Shown here: piece after piece, positions 8,325 to 16,039 of the stretch
How positions within the stretch are numbered: position 1 is the first letter of the stretch
Layout: each line of letters begins with the position of its first letter
Assembly (NCBI RefSeq): GCF_009791395.1
Contig: NZ_WSZK01000006.1
Span: 1 to 64,000 of the forward strand
Direction of reading: 5' to 3'
Length of the DNA stretch: 64,000 bases
From: Halomarina oriensis
GTDB lineage: Archaea > Halobacteriota > Halobacteria > Halobacteriales > Haloarculaceae
Program-made: the position numbers and the translations under genes
The notes under the pieces: generated by a model
Told to the model about the DNA's origin: nothing
Database searches by the model: none
Seen by the model: only the letters and a program-made list of their open reading frames with translations

Positions 8325-9104
8325 ATGGCATCCCGCACACCCCCACCGACCGACGCGCCCGACGACGTCTCTCCCGATACGGGGACCGGCCCCGGTGCCG
8401 ACCGTGAGTCACCGCCCGCGACAGCGAGCACCGTCGCCGACGAACGACACTGCCGACACGTCGTCCGTCCGGACGGCAGCGACCTGCTGGTCGTCGGCGT
8501 CGTCCACGACCACCCCGCGAGCGTCGCCCGCGTCCGGCGGATCTGCCGGAGGGTCGATCCCGACACGCTGGCGCTCGAACTCCCGCGAGCGTCGCTCCCG
8601 CTGTACCGTCGGTTCGCGGCGACCGACCCGCCGGAGACCGGCGGCGAGATGAGCGCCGCCATCGCGGCCGCCCCGGCCGCACGACTCGTGAGTGCCGACC
8701 CCCTCGACTCCCGTCTCCTCTTCGGACTGGTCCGTGAGACCCACCGGACGGATCGCTCGTGGGAGACGGTTCGAGCGGTCGCCGACCGCACGCTCGCCGT
8801 CACCCGTAACGCCCTCGGCGACCGGCTCGCGGCGCTCTCGCCCGAGCCCCCCGACCCGCCGGAGGCGACCACCTACGGCTGTGAGGACGCCACGCCCGAG
8901 GCGCAGGCCGACCACGAGGCCGACCACGTCTCGCGGTGTTCACTGCTCGCGGGCGCGACGGTGGCCCCGCCGGCCGTCCGCATCACCGACGCCGTCCGCG
9001 AGCGCCGTATGGCCCGGCGACTCGCGGCGGTCGACGGCGGGACCGTCGTCGCCGTCGTCGGCTGGAGTCACCTCGACCCGGTCGTCGGCCGACTCGACGC
9101 CTGA
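8325..9104 (+). CDS. TraB-domain-like protein
   Basis: 259 residues. A disordered acidic N-terminus (about 1-45) is followed by a TraB/PrgY/GumN-like domain: LLVVGVVHDHPASV, then LALELPRASLPLYRRF, and near the C-terminus RERRMARRL with VVAVVGWSHLDPV, the pattern where TraB proteins usually have a G-x-x-H core. The family is proposed to be metalloprotease-like, and the biological role in haloarchaea is unknown. Unlike many archaeal TraB proteins I see no C-terminal transmembrane block. Divergent from the CitE-like gene. Confidence 0.65.
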   Translation: MASRTPPPTDAPDDVSPDTGTGPGADRESPPATASTVADERHCRHVVRPDGSDLLVVGVVHDHPASVARVRRICRRVDPDTLALELPRASLPLYRRFAATDPPETGGEMSAAIAAAPAARLVSADPLDSRLLFGLVRETHRTDRSWETVRAVADRTLAVTRNALGDRLAALSPEPPDPPEATTYGCEDATPEAQADHEADHVSRCSLLAGATVAPPAVRITDAVRERRMARRLAAVDGGTVVAVVGWSHLDPVVGRLDA

Positions 9105-9122
9105 GTGTCGTCGGTTCGGCGC

Positions 9123-9368
9123 TCAGTCGAGTGGTCGCTGGAGGCGGACGGTGTCGTCGGTCACCGTCTCGACGTCGTCCATCGAGAGTTCGAGGACGTC
9201 CTCGTCGTCCCGACCGAGTGCCGACGCGACGGCGTCGGCGAGTCCGTCGTCGGTCTCGACGCGTGCCCGCTCCCCGTCGGCTTCGACGGCGACGACGACG
9301 CCGACCTCGCCACCGTTCGGCCGAACGACGCGCTTCCCGACGTCGTCGTCACGGAATCGTGTTCGCAT
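9123..9368 (-). CDS. PRC-barrel-like small protein
   Basis: 81 residues: RFRDDDVGKRVVRPNGGEVG, a short beta barrel, then an acidic helix and TVRL near the end. This is the layout of haloarchaeal PRC-barrel-type proteins, which may bind RNA or proteins. The start at 9368 (MRTRFRDDD) is chosen because the upstream in-frame extension is Arg-rich and unlike the family. Convergent with the TraB-like gene, 18 nt apart. Confidence 0.7.
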   Translation of the reverse strand: MRTRFRDDDVGKRVVRPNGGEVGVVVAVEADGERARVETDDGLADAVASALGRDDEDVLELSMDDVETVTDDTVRLQRPLD

Positions 9369-9526
9369 GGTCGGACTCTCGCCGTCGTCGCGGAAGTGCG
9401 TTCGGCCGGCGTACCGTCGCGTGTCGTCGGCGCCACGGACGCTCCCCCGTCCGTCGACGGGTCCCGTCCGGTCCGACCGGGCGTGGGTCGGTGGGACTTT
9501 TCTCCCGGTGGTGCGCACGGGGTCGT

Positions 9527-10006
9527 ATGACCGGACGCTACTACGAGGAGTTCGAAGTCGGCGAGACCATCGAACACGAGAAGCGCCGTACCGTCAGCGA
9601 GCGCGACAACCAGACGTTCTGTGATATGACGATGAACCAGCAGCCGTTGCACCTCGACGACGAGTTCGCCGCCGACACGCAGTTCGGCAGCCGACTCGTC
9701 AACGGCCTCTACACCATGTCGCTGGCCGTCGGTCTCACCATCCCCGACACCACCGACGGCACCATCGTCGCCAACCTCTCGTACGACGACGTCACCCACC
9801 CCGCGCCGGTGTTCCACGGCGACACCGTTCGGGCACAGTCGACGGTCACCGACAAGCGCGAGACGAGCGACGGCGAGCGCGGTGTCGTGACGATGCACGT
9901 CGAGGCGTTCGCGGTCAACCGTGAGAACGACGACGGCGAGGAGCTACTCGTCTGTGCGTTCGACCGGACGGCGCTGTCGCTCAAGCGAGAGTCCGTCGAG
10001 GAGTAG
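9527..10006 (+). CDS. MaoC-family hydratase
   Basis: 159 residues, single hot-dog fold. RYYEEFEVGETIEHEKRRTV, then DMTMNQQPLHLDDEFA (the catalytic-region Asn/Gln-x-His of (R)-hydratases is only partly conserved), FGSRLVNGLYTMSL and HPAPVFHGDTVRAQS are MaoC hallmarks. It would hydrate a 2-enoyl-CoA-type substrate. The nearby CitE-like gene suggests a role with branched or C5 CoA esters, but the double-hot-dog mesaconyl-CoA hydratases are longer, so I do not assign that name. A promoter-like GGTGGGACTTTT (9490-9501) lies 26-37 nt upstream, nearly identical in placement to that of the cupin gene. Confidence 0.85.
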   Translation: MTGRYYEEFEVGETIEHEKRRTVSERDNQTFCDMTMNQQPLHLDDEFAADTQFGSRLVNGLYTMSLAVGLTIPDTTDGTIVANLSYDDVTHPAPVFHGDTVRAQSTVTDKRETSDGERGVVTMHVEAFAVNRENDDGEELLVCAFDRTALSLKRESVEE

Positions 10007-10022
10007 TTCGGGCGTCGGCGAG

Positions 10023-10373
10023 TCAGAGCGACGCGATGGTGAAGACGTTGATGAGCGACGCGAGCGCCCACGGGACGCCGAGTGCGAGCGGGACGAGTGC
10101 CCCGAACTCGTCGGGGATGAGCAGGCGGCCGAAGACGGCGATAGCGACGCCGCCGAGTTTCAGCCCCGTCATCCCGAGCACGTGGTACTCCGCGATGACC
10201 CACGCCGCGAGCGGGTTGAGTTCGACCGCGCCGTTCGCCAGACCGTACGTGGTCAGCGCGATGTCCGCGACGAGCGCGGCGATGGCGAACGCCCAGAGCG
10301 CCCGCTCGTGGCGGGCGACGAACTGGAGCGTCCCGGTCTGCGTGGGTGTGGCGGCGTCGGTCGGGTGTGACAT
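10023..10373 (-). CDS. DUF5658-like membrane protein
   Basis: 116 residues with three or four hydrophobic helices: FAIAALVADIALTTYGL, a VIAEYHVLGMTGLKLGG stretch, and LVPLALGVPWALASLINV. The D-x-x-L-T pattern in helix 1 with following Asn/Gly is seen in DUF5658 membrane proteins. Function unknown. It is convergent with the MaoC gene, and its start at 10373 faces a 230-bp intergenic region in which I see no other gene. Confidence 0.72.
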   Translation of the reverse strand: MSHPTDAATPTQTGTLQFVARHERALWAFAIAALVADIALTTYGLANGAVELNPLAAWVIAEYHVLGMTGLKLGGVAIAVFGRLLIPDEFGALVPLALGVPWALASLINVFTIASL

Positions 10374-10603
10374 GGGTCGAGTGGCCCGGTCGGGCTTGTG
10401 CTATCGCACACCACCTCACACCATTGTTATCAGCGCCTTACGAGGAGAAACCAGCACGTAATGCCGCCGAAAGCCACGAAAGCGTGAGGATAACCACCGT
10501 TCGTGTCACACCACCACCCGACGGGGCATGGACCCGTTCTCGCCCCCAGAGTCGTCGCGTCCGGCCCGACGGCCCTTTGGGTACGACCCGCCTATCTCTC
10601 GTC

Positions 10604-11026
10604 ATGACCTCCTACGAGCGTGTCGTCGCGCGAAGTCGGGCCGTCGCCACCCGGTCGCCCGACCCGTCGACGCTCGCGCGAGTGGGCCTCGGCGCGATGG
10701 TCCTCCTCGCCGGGGTGCACAAACTGCTCGCCCCCGAGGCGTGGGCCGTCTACGTCACCGACTGGCTGGCACCGTTGCTCGTCGTCTCACCGGTCGTCTT
10801 CATGTTCGTCAACGGGGTGCTGGAGGTCGGGTTCGGCCTCGCACTCCTCGTCGACCGGTTCACCGCGTTCGCCAGCCTCGTCGCCGCCGTCTCGTTGACC
10901 GCGACGGTGGCGTATCTCCTCGTCGTCTGGGTGCTGTCGGGGCGGTTCGGTGACGTACTCGCACGGGACGTCGGCCTCGCGGCGCTGGCGTGGACGGTGC
11001 TGGTCGAGGCGCTGCGGGACCCGTGA
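10604..11026 (+). CDS. DoxX-like membrane protein
   Basis: 140 residues with four predicted transmembrane helices. Helix 1 contains RVGLGAMVLLAGVHKLLAPE, the signature of DoxX-type proteins. Relatives occur with thiosulfate:quinone oxidoreductases or as stand-alone membrane proteins of unknown redox role. The start at 10604 is preferred; the frame extends upstream but the added residues are not hydrophobic or family-like. It is convergent with the carboxyltransferase gene (21 nt between stops). Confidence 0.82.
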   Translation: MTSYERVVARSRAVATRSPDPSTLARVGLGAMVLLAGVHKLLAPEAWAVYVTDWLAPLLVVSPVVFMFVNGVLEVGFGLALLVDRFTAFASLVAAVSLTATVAYLLVVWVLSGRFGDVLARDVGLAALAWTVLVEALRDP

Positions 11027-11047
11027 AAACGGAACGAACAGACGACG

Positions 11048-12760
11048 TTACAGCACGGTGCCGTGTTTCTTGCTCGGGAGGTCCTTCTCGACGGTCTCGT
11101 AGAACGCGAAGCGGTTGGCGAGTTCCTCGCGCAGCGAGGCGGGCGGGACGATCTCGTCGACGACGACTTCGCTCGCCATCCGGTGGATGTCGATGTCCTC
11201 GCGGTACTCCTCGCGGAGTTCGGCCTCGCGCTCGGCGCGCTCTTCGGGGTCGTCGATGGCGTTGAGTTTGTTCGCGTACACCGCGTTGATGGCTGCCTCG
11301 GGACCCATGATACCGATTTCACCCGCGGGCAGGCCGATGACGCTCTCGGGGTCGTAGGCGGGACCGCTCATCGCGTAGATGCCCGCGCCGTACGCCTTCC
11401 GGAGGACGACCGACTGCTTTGGGACTGTCGCCGAGGACGTGGCGTAGATCATCTTCTTGCCCTGTTCGAGGATACCCTCCTTCTCGACGTCGGAGCCGGC
11501 CATGAAGCCGGGCGTGTCACAGAGATAGAGGAGGGGCACGTCGAACGCGTCGCACTTCCAGACGAACTCGGCGGCCTTCTCGGCGGCGTCGGGGAAGATA
11601 GCGCCCGCGCGCTGTGCTGGCTGGTTGGCGACGATACCGACGGGCCGACCGTCGATGCGGGCGAACGCCGTGATTATCTCGCCGCCGTAGTTCGGCTGAA
11701 GTTCGAGGACGGAGTCCTCGTCGACGACCCGTTCGATGAGGTCGTGCATGTCGTAGCCTTTGTTCGGTTCGGTCGGGATGACGCGGTCGATGCCCGCCGG
11801 GGAGGCGGCCGGAGCGACACCATCGATGTGTGGGGGTTTCTCGTCGGCGTTGTTCGGCAGGTAGCCGACGAGTTTCGCCACGAGTTCGCGGGCGTGCTCC
11901 TCGTCGCGCGCGACGAGGTCCGCGCTCCCGGAGTGTCGGGCGTGAATCTGCGGGCCGCCGAGGTCCTCCATCGATATCTCCTCGCCGGTCACCATCTTCA
12001 CCATCCGTGGCGAGGCGATGGCCATCGCACTCATCCCCTCGACCATGACGGTGAAGTCCGCGAAGACGGGCGTGTACGCCGCACCGGCGATACACGGGCC
12101 GTAGAGGACGCATATCTGCGGGACGCGCCCCGAGAGCATCGAGTGGTTGTAGTAGTACTTCCCGATACCCTCGCGGTTGGCGAAGAAGCCGGTCTGCTGG
12201 TCGATGCGCCCGCCCGAGGAGTCCATCAGGTAGAGGACCGGTTTGCCGGTCTTCAGCGCGCGCTGTTGCATCCGGAGGAACTTCTCGACGCCCTTCGCGG
12301 CCATCGACCCCGCCTTGACGGTGAAGTCGTTGGCCATGAAGTGGACGTCCCGCCCCTCGAACTCCGCCGCACCCGTGATGAGACCGTCCGCGGGCAGGCG
12401 GTCCTCGGCGTCGAACTCGGCGAACTTGCCGTCCTCGAACAGCAGACCGTCCTCGCCGAACCAGAGGTCCATCCGGTCGCGGACGAACAGTTTCCCTTGG
12501 TCCGAGAGGCGCTCCTTGTACTTCTCGTGGCCGCCCTGCTCGATGGCGGCTATCTCTTCGAGGAGCGCGATTTCGCGCTCGGTCGGGCCGAGGTCGTCGT
12601 TCGGGACGGCGTCACCGACGCGCTGAGCGTCGTGGACGACGGCGGGTTCGTCGGCGTCGCCGACGTACACCTCGACCTCTTCGACGGCGTGTCGGGCGAG
12701 AGCAGCGGCGATGGCCTGTGCCTCCTCCTCGCTGGCCTCCGCAGCGATGCGCACCTTCAT
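11048..12760 (-). CDS. Acyl-CoA (propionyl/acetyl-CoA) carboxylase carboxyltransferase subunit with N-terminal extension
   Basis: 570 residues. Residues about 75-570 form the two-lobed carboxyltransferase: KYKERLSDQGKLFVRDR, GGRIDQQTGFF, LYGPCIAGAAY, MVTGEEISMEDLGG, and in the C-lobe AQRAGAIFPDAAEK and YLCDTPGFMAGSDVEK. It would transfer CO2 from carboxybiotin to acyl-CoA, most likely propionyl-CoA in a haloarchaeon. Residues 1-70 form an extra domain starting MKVRIAAEASEEEAQAIAAA, which resembles the small acc-operon proteins found beside other haloarchaeal carboxylases. The biotin carboxylase partner is not in the window. Convergent with doxX. Confidence 0.9.
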   Translation of the reverse strand: MKVRIAAEASEEEAQAIAAALARHAVEEVEVYVGDADEPAVVHDAQRVGDAVPNDDLGPTEREIALLEEIAAIEQGGHEKYKERLSDQGKLFVRDRMDLWFGEDGLLFEDGKFAEFDAEDRLPADGLITGAAEFEGRDVHFMANDFTVKAGSMAAKGVEKFLRMQQRALKTGKPVLYLMDSSGGRIDQQTGFFANREGIGKYYYNHSMLSGRVPQICVLYGPCIAGAAYTPVFADFTVMVEGMSAMAIASPRMVKMVTGEEISMEDLGGPQIHARHSGSADLVARDEEHARELVAKLVGYLPNNADEKPPHIDGVAPAASPAGIDRVIPTEPNKGYDMHDLIERVVDEDSVLELQPNYGGEIITAFARIDGRPVGIVANQPAQRAGAIFPDAAEKAAEFVWKCDAFDVPLLYLCDTPGFMAGSDVEKEGILEQGKKMIYATSSATVPKQSVVLRKAYGAGIYAMSGPAYDPESVIGLPAGEIGIMGPEAAINAVYANKLNAIDDPEERAEREAELREEYREDIDIHRMASEVVVDEIVPPASLREELANRFAFYETVEKDLPSKKHGTVL

Positions 12761-12897
12761 GCGCCGAACTGCGCAGACCGACGTGAAAATCGTTGTCTTG
12801 TGGTGACCGACACCGGTGTCGTCGTCGTCGGGTCCCCGCCGCACACGAGAAAGCCGTCGGACCAAGGAACTACCGGCCGTTCGCCGGAGTCACACAG

Positions 12898-13276
12898 GAG
12901 ACCGACCTGCTCCAGCACGTCCAGAGGTGCGGCGGCCACGACACGGTCGACGCCGCCCGAGAGAGTACCCACGCCGTCCTGCGGTCGCTCGGCGCGACAC
13001 TGCCCGACGAGGAAGCGGAGGCCCTCGCCGCCCAACTCCCCGAAGCGTTCGAGACGGACCTCACCAACGCCGAGACGGCCGACGACCGCTCGCCGGAGGC
13101 GTTCTCGAACCGCATCGACGGTTCCTCGGACGGTCCTCGACCCGGAGGCGGAGGCGACGGCGGTGCTCTCGTCGGTCGCCGCGGGTGTCACGGACGGGGA
13201 GATTTCGGCCGTCCTCGACAGTCTGCCAGAGGGTTACGAGGCGTTCGTGGACCCACAACACGCCCCCGACGTCTGA
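12898..13276 (+). pseudogene. DUF2267-type protein, frameshifted and lacking a start codon
   Basis: Frame 12898 onward reads ETDLLQHVQRCGGHDTV, then THAVLRSLGATLPDEEAE and LAAQLPEAFE, the first half of a DUF2267 repeat protein. From about 13115-13145 the matching second half (ATAVLSSVAAGVTDGE, then ISAVLDSLPEGYEAFVD) is in the next frame, ending at 13276. No ATG or GTG precedes the first half in frame. Codon bias stays coding-like on both sides, so decay is recent or one base is wrong. DUF2267 proteins are of unknown function and often accompany stress genes. Confidence 0.7.
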
Positions 13277-13278
13277 AC

Positions 13279-13305
13279 GCCGACCGACCACCGGCGTCGG
13301 TCGGC
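13279..13305. terminator. 10-bp perfect hairpin after the DUF2267 remnant
   Basis: GCCGACCGAC (13279-13288) and GTCGGTCGGC (13296-13305) are exact reverse complements around a 7-nt loop, starting 2 nt after the DUF2267 stop. No T-run follows, so it is a candidate RNA 3' structure rather than a classic archaeal terminator. Confidence 0.45.
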
Positions 13306-13422
13306 ACCGTTCACGGCCCGTCGAACTCGACGGTCCCGAGCAGGCCGTGAGCGTGCGCTCGTGATTCGAGACGCGTGGTCGAAAACGAGCGGTCGCGTGC
13401 CAGTTCGTAGCCCGTGTCCGGG

Positions 13423-14358
13423 CTACTCCAGTGCGAGTTCGAGTCGTTCGACGAACTCGTCGTTGCCGACGAACACCGGTGTGCGTTCGTGGAGTTCCTC
13501 GGGCGTCCGCTTCAGTAGTGACCCGCTACCGTCGCTGGAGCGGCCGCCCGCGGCCTCGACGATGGCCGCGATGGGGATGCCCTCGAACAGCAGTCGAAGC
13601 TTCCCCTCCGAGCGGTGGCGCAGACCGGGGTAGCCGAAGATACCGCCGTAGGTGAGCACCTGGTTGACGTCGCCGATCATCGCGCCGCCGTAGCGGAGCT
13701 TCAGTTCGTCCTCGACGAGGCCGACGTAGCCCGCGAAGTCGTCGGTCCACTCGGGGACCCGGCCACCGAAGCCGTAGACGGTGGGGTCTTCGGGGAGTGT
13801 GAGGTCGGCGTCGTTGACGGTCCGTTCGACTGCTCGCGGCTCTGTACCGTCGCCGCTCGCATCTCCCGCGTCGCGTTGCGCCGCGCTGTCGATTACGGTG
13901 TACTCCGACACCTGCCCGTCGCAGGCGACGACCATCGTCGTCAGCGGGCCGTACAGGACGTAGCCCGCGGCGACGAGCGCGTCACCGCCTGCCGGGAGCG
14001 GTTCGTCGAAGACGGCGACGATGGTGCCCATCGCGTTGTTCGACTTGACGTTCGAGGAGCCGTCGAGCGGGTCGAGCGCGAGGTGGTAGTCGTCGTCTCC
14101 CTGTTCGTCCGCTTCGACCACGTCGTCTCGCTCCTCGCTGGCGTAGCTGCCGACGCCCTCCAGCGCGAGGAGTGCCTCCTCGAACAACTGGTCGGCGAAC
14201 AGGTCCGCCTCCAGTTGCTGTTCGCCCGAGGGGTTCTCGCCCGCCTCGTAGCTCCGGCGACCGACGAGGCTCTCGCGAACTTCGGGGGCGGTCTGTGCAA
14301 CCGTCTCGAACACCGCGTCGACGACCGGGTGGTCGGTCGTCGCGTGGTCGGCGGTCAT
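13423..14358 (-). CDS. fbp: Fructose-1,6-bisphosphatase, class I
   Basis: 311 residues. The metal and substrate motif DPLDGSSNV is at 96-104. ASEERD (73-78) provides the upstream acidic ligands, and GGIFGYPGLRHRSEGKLR plus the C-terminal FEGIPIAAIVEAAGG complete the family pattern. It hydrolyses fructose-1,6-bisphosphate in gluconeogenesis. Its start overlaps the stop of the aldolase gene by ATGA (14355-14358), so the two are translated as an operon, the aldolase first. Convergent side: the frameshifted DUF2267 gene. Confidence 0.93.
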   Translation of the reverse strand: MTADHATTDHPVVDAVFETVAQTAPEVRESLVGRRSYEAGENPSGEQQLEADLFADQLFEEALLALEGVGSYASEERDDVVEADEQGDDDYHLALDPLDGSSNVKSNNAMGTIVAVFDEPLPAGGDALVAAGYVLYGPLTTMVVACDGQVSEYTVIDSAAQRDAGDASGDGTEPRAVERTVNDADLTLPEDPTVYGFGGRVPEWTDDFAGYVGLVEDELKLRYGGAMIGDVNQVLTYGGIFGYPGLRHRSEGKLRLLFEGIPIAAIVEAAGGRSSDGSGSLLKRTPEELHERTPVFVGNDEFVERLELALE

Positions 14359-15140
14359 TCGAGGGCGGCGTCGACGGACGCTCCCTCGAAGATGACCTTC
14401 TCTAGCGAGTCGAGGAGCGCGGTGGGGTTCTCACGCTGCCAGACGTTCCGGCCGACGGCGAGGCCCTTCCCGCCGGCGTCCATCACGGCCTTCACCGACT
14501 GGAGGAACTCGCGGTCGGTCGTCTTCGACCCGCCGGACATGACGACCTTCGTCTTGCCGGCCATCTGGACCGCGTGTTCCATCCCGGTCTTGCTACCGGG
14601 GTACTTCACCTTCGCCACGTCCGCGCCGAGTTCGAGCGCCAGGCGAGCGGCGTACGCGATGGTCTCCTCGCTGGTGTCGTTCTTCAGTCCCTGTCCGCGC
14701 GGGTACGACCACATGACCGTCGGGAGGCCGTACTCGCGGGCGGCCTCCTGTGCCTCTCGGAACTCCTCGACCATCTCTATCTCGTTGTTCGAGCCACCGT
14801 AGACGGTGAAGCCGACGGACGACGCGCCGACCTCGGCGGCGTAGTCGACCGAGCAGTTGACGGCCGTGTCGGGTTCGCCCATCCAGAGGTTCGACGTGCC
14901 GTTGAGCTTCATGAGGAGGTTCACGTCGTCCTCGTAGGAGGGGTAGTACGCTTCGGCGATGCCTTTCTGGACGGCGATGGAGGTGACGGCGGGGTGGGTC
15001 GCCGCCTCGAACGTTCGCTCCGGGTCGGCGCTCTCGGGGAGGCCGGCGAAGTCCACCGGGCCGTGTTCGAGGCCGTGGTCGAACGCGAGGATGAGGACCT
15101 TGCCGTCCCGACAGAGCGGCGAGTCGTCGATGGGAATCAT
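14355..15140 (-). CDS. Archaeal class I fructose-bisphosphate aldolase (DhnA/FbaB type)
   Basis: 261 residues. FDHGLEHGP (20-28) is the diagnostic N-terminal motif. The Schiff-base lysine lies in VAKVKYPG (K177 or K179), and MSGGSKT and GLAVGRNVWQRENP supply the phosphate site. It condenses glyceraldehyde-3-phosphate and dihydroxyacetone phosphate. It heads the fba-fbp operon, so both irreversible-direction steps of gluconeogenesis are co-expressed. Its TATA-like element (15163-15171, complement) lies inside an inverted repeat (15154-15180), suggesting repressor control. Confidence 0.93.
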   Translation of the reverse strand: MIPIDDSPLCRDGKVLILAFDHGLEHGPVDFAGLPESADPERTFEAATHPAVTSIAVQKGIAEAYYPSYEDDVNLLMKLNGTSNLWMGEPDTAVNCSVDYAAEVGASSVGFTVYGGSNNEIEMVEEFREAQEAAREYGLPTVMWSYPRGQGLKNDTSEETIAYAARLALELGADVAKVKYPGSKTGMEHAVQMAGKTKVVMSGGSKTTDREFLQSVKAVMDAGGKGLAVGRNVWQRENPTALLDSLEKVIFEGASVDAALE

Positions 15141-15153
15141 GCGGATGGGTGTT

Positions 15154-15180
15154 CACCAACCGTCTATTTTACTGTTGGTG
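15154..15180 (-). promoter_or_regulatory. fba-fbp promoter: TATA box enclosed by a 7-bp inverted repeat
   Basis: CACCAAC (15154-15160) and GTTGGTG (15174-15180) are perfect reverse complements separated by 13 nt. The spacer contains TAAAATAGA on the complement (15163-15171), 23-31 nt upstream of the aldolase start, exactly where a leaderless haloarchaeal TATA box belongs. A dimeric regulator bound here would occlude TBP. No specific regulator can be named. Confidence 0.6.
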
Positions 15181-15259
15181 CAACCGCTCGTATCGTTCTC
15201 CGAGGCTGACGTGTCTCCCCCGTCCGACGGTCGGCGTGCGTGTTCGGACAGATTCATAT

Positions 15260-15277
15260 GTGGGAGACACATCCCAC
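15260..15277. promoter_or_regulatory. GTGGGA-N6-TCCCAC palindrome, candidate operator
   Basis: Perfect 6-bp arms with a 6-nt spacer lie between a TATA-like TTCATATG (15252-15259) and an ATG at 15283, about 24-31 nt after the TATA. A protein bound here would sit at the transcription start of the HAD-gene transcript. Confidence 0.45.
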
Positions 15278-15282
15278 CCTCC

Positions 15283-15315
15283 ATGACCGAGAGCGACGAC
15301 GAGGTACGGGCGTGA
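15283..15315 (+). CDS. Possible 10-codon leader peptide overlapping the HAD gene
   Basis: ATG at 15283 opens a 10-residue acidic peptide (MTESDDEVRA) whose TGA overlaps the GTG start of the HAD hydrolase as GTGA (15312-15315). With the TATA at 15252-15259 the mRNA would begin at this ATG, so the HAD gene would be reached by translational coupling. Alternatively it is chance, or the N-terminus of the HAD protein is frameshifted. Confidence 0.35.
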   Translation: MTESDDEVRA

Positions 15316-15953
15316 GTTACGCCGCAGTCGTCCTCGACAACGACGGGGTGCTCACGGAGCTCCCCAACCACGAAACCCTCTGGCGGGCGGCCGAACGGAC
15401 CTTCCAGAGCTTCGACCTCTCCACGCCGTCGGGCGAGCAGGTCCGGGCGCTCGTCGGGGGCAACGTCGAGGCCATCCGCACGCTCTGTGCCGAACACCGT
15501 ATCGACGCGAGCACGTTCTGCTACGAGGCCGCCGCCCACGCGGTCCGCGAACAGAAACGCGAACTCCGCGAGGGGCTCCGGACGCTCTACGACGACGCGA
15601 GCACGCTCTGGGACCTGAACGCCCGCCTCGGCCTCGTCAGCGACAACCAGCACGAGACGATTCGGTTCATCCTCCAGTTCTTCGGTATCGAAGACCGGTT
15701 CGAGGCGGTCTACGGCAACCCCTACACGCCCGAGGGCCTGCGCCGGATGAAACCCGACCCCCACTACCTCGACGCCGCGCTCGACGACCTGGGGACGCGG
15801 AACGCGCTCTACGTCGGTGACTCCGCAGTGGACGTGGAGGCGGCCGCGAACGCCGGTGTCGACTCCGCGCTCGTCGTCCGTGACGACGCGGTGCCCGACT
15901 GTGAGCCGACCCACCGCATCGAGTCGCTCGGCGAACTCCCGGCGTTGGTCTGA
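15312..15953 (+). CDS. HAD-superfamily hydrolase
   Basis: 213 residues from GTG. Motif I is VLDNDGVLTELP, with the nucleophile in DNDGV. Motif II is LVSDNQ, motif III lysine lies in RRMKPDPHYL, and motif IV is YVGDSAVDVEAAANAG. It is a phosphoglycolate-phosphatase-like enzyme that dephosphorylates an unknown small metabolite. The start is set by the family N-terminus (VSYAAVVLDNDG); the frame is open upstream but those residues do not belong. The gene is divergent from the fba-fbp operon. Confidence 0.85.
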   Translation: MSYAAVVLDNDGVLTELPNHETLWRAAERTFQSFDLSTPSGEQVRALVGGNVEAIRTLCAEHRIDASTFCYEAAAHAVREQKRELREGLRTLYDDASTLWDLNARLGLVSDNQHETIRFILQFFGIEDRFEAVYGNPYTPEGLRRMKPDPHYLDAALDDLGTRNALYVGDSAVDVEAAANAGVDSALVVRDDAVPDCEPTHRIESLGELPALV

Positions 15954-16039
15954 GTTCTCGACCGTTCTCTCGTCCCTCTCGGAACACGTCCCGAACCGGA
16001 GAGCGGCACGCTTTACCCACCGCGCGGAGAGCGACGAGT

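Noticed and set aside
11063-13276. 737-codon open frame on the plus strand
   Set aside because: Antisense shadow of the carboxyltransferase gene; only its last ~40 codons are meaningful as the shifted half of the DUF2267 remnant.
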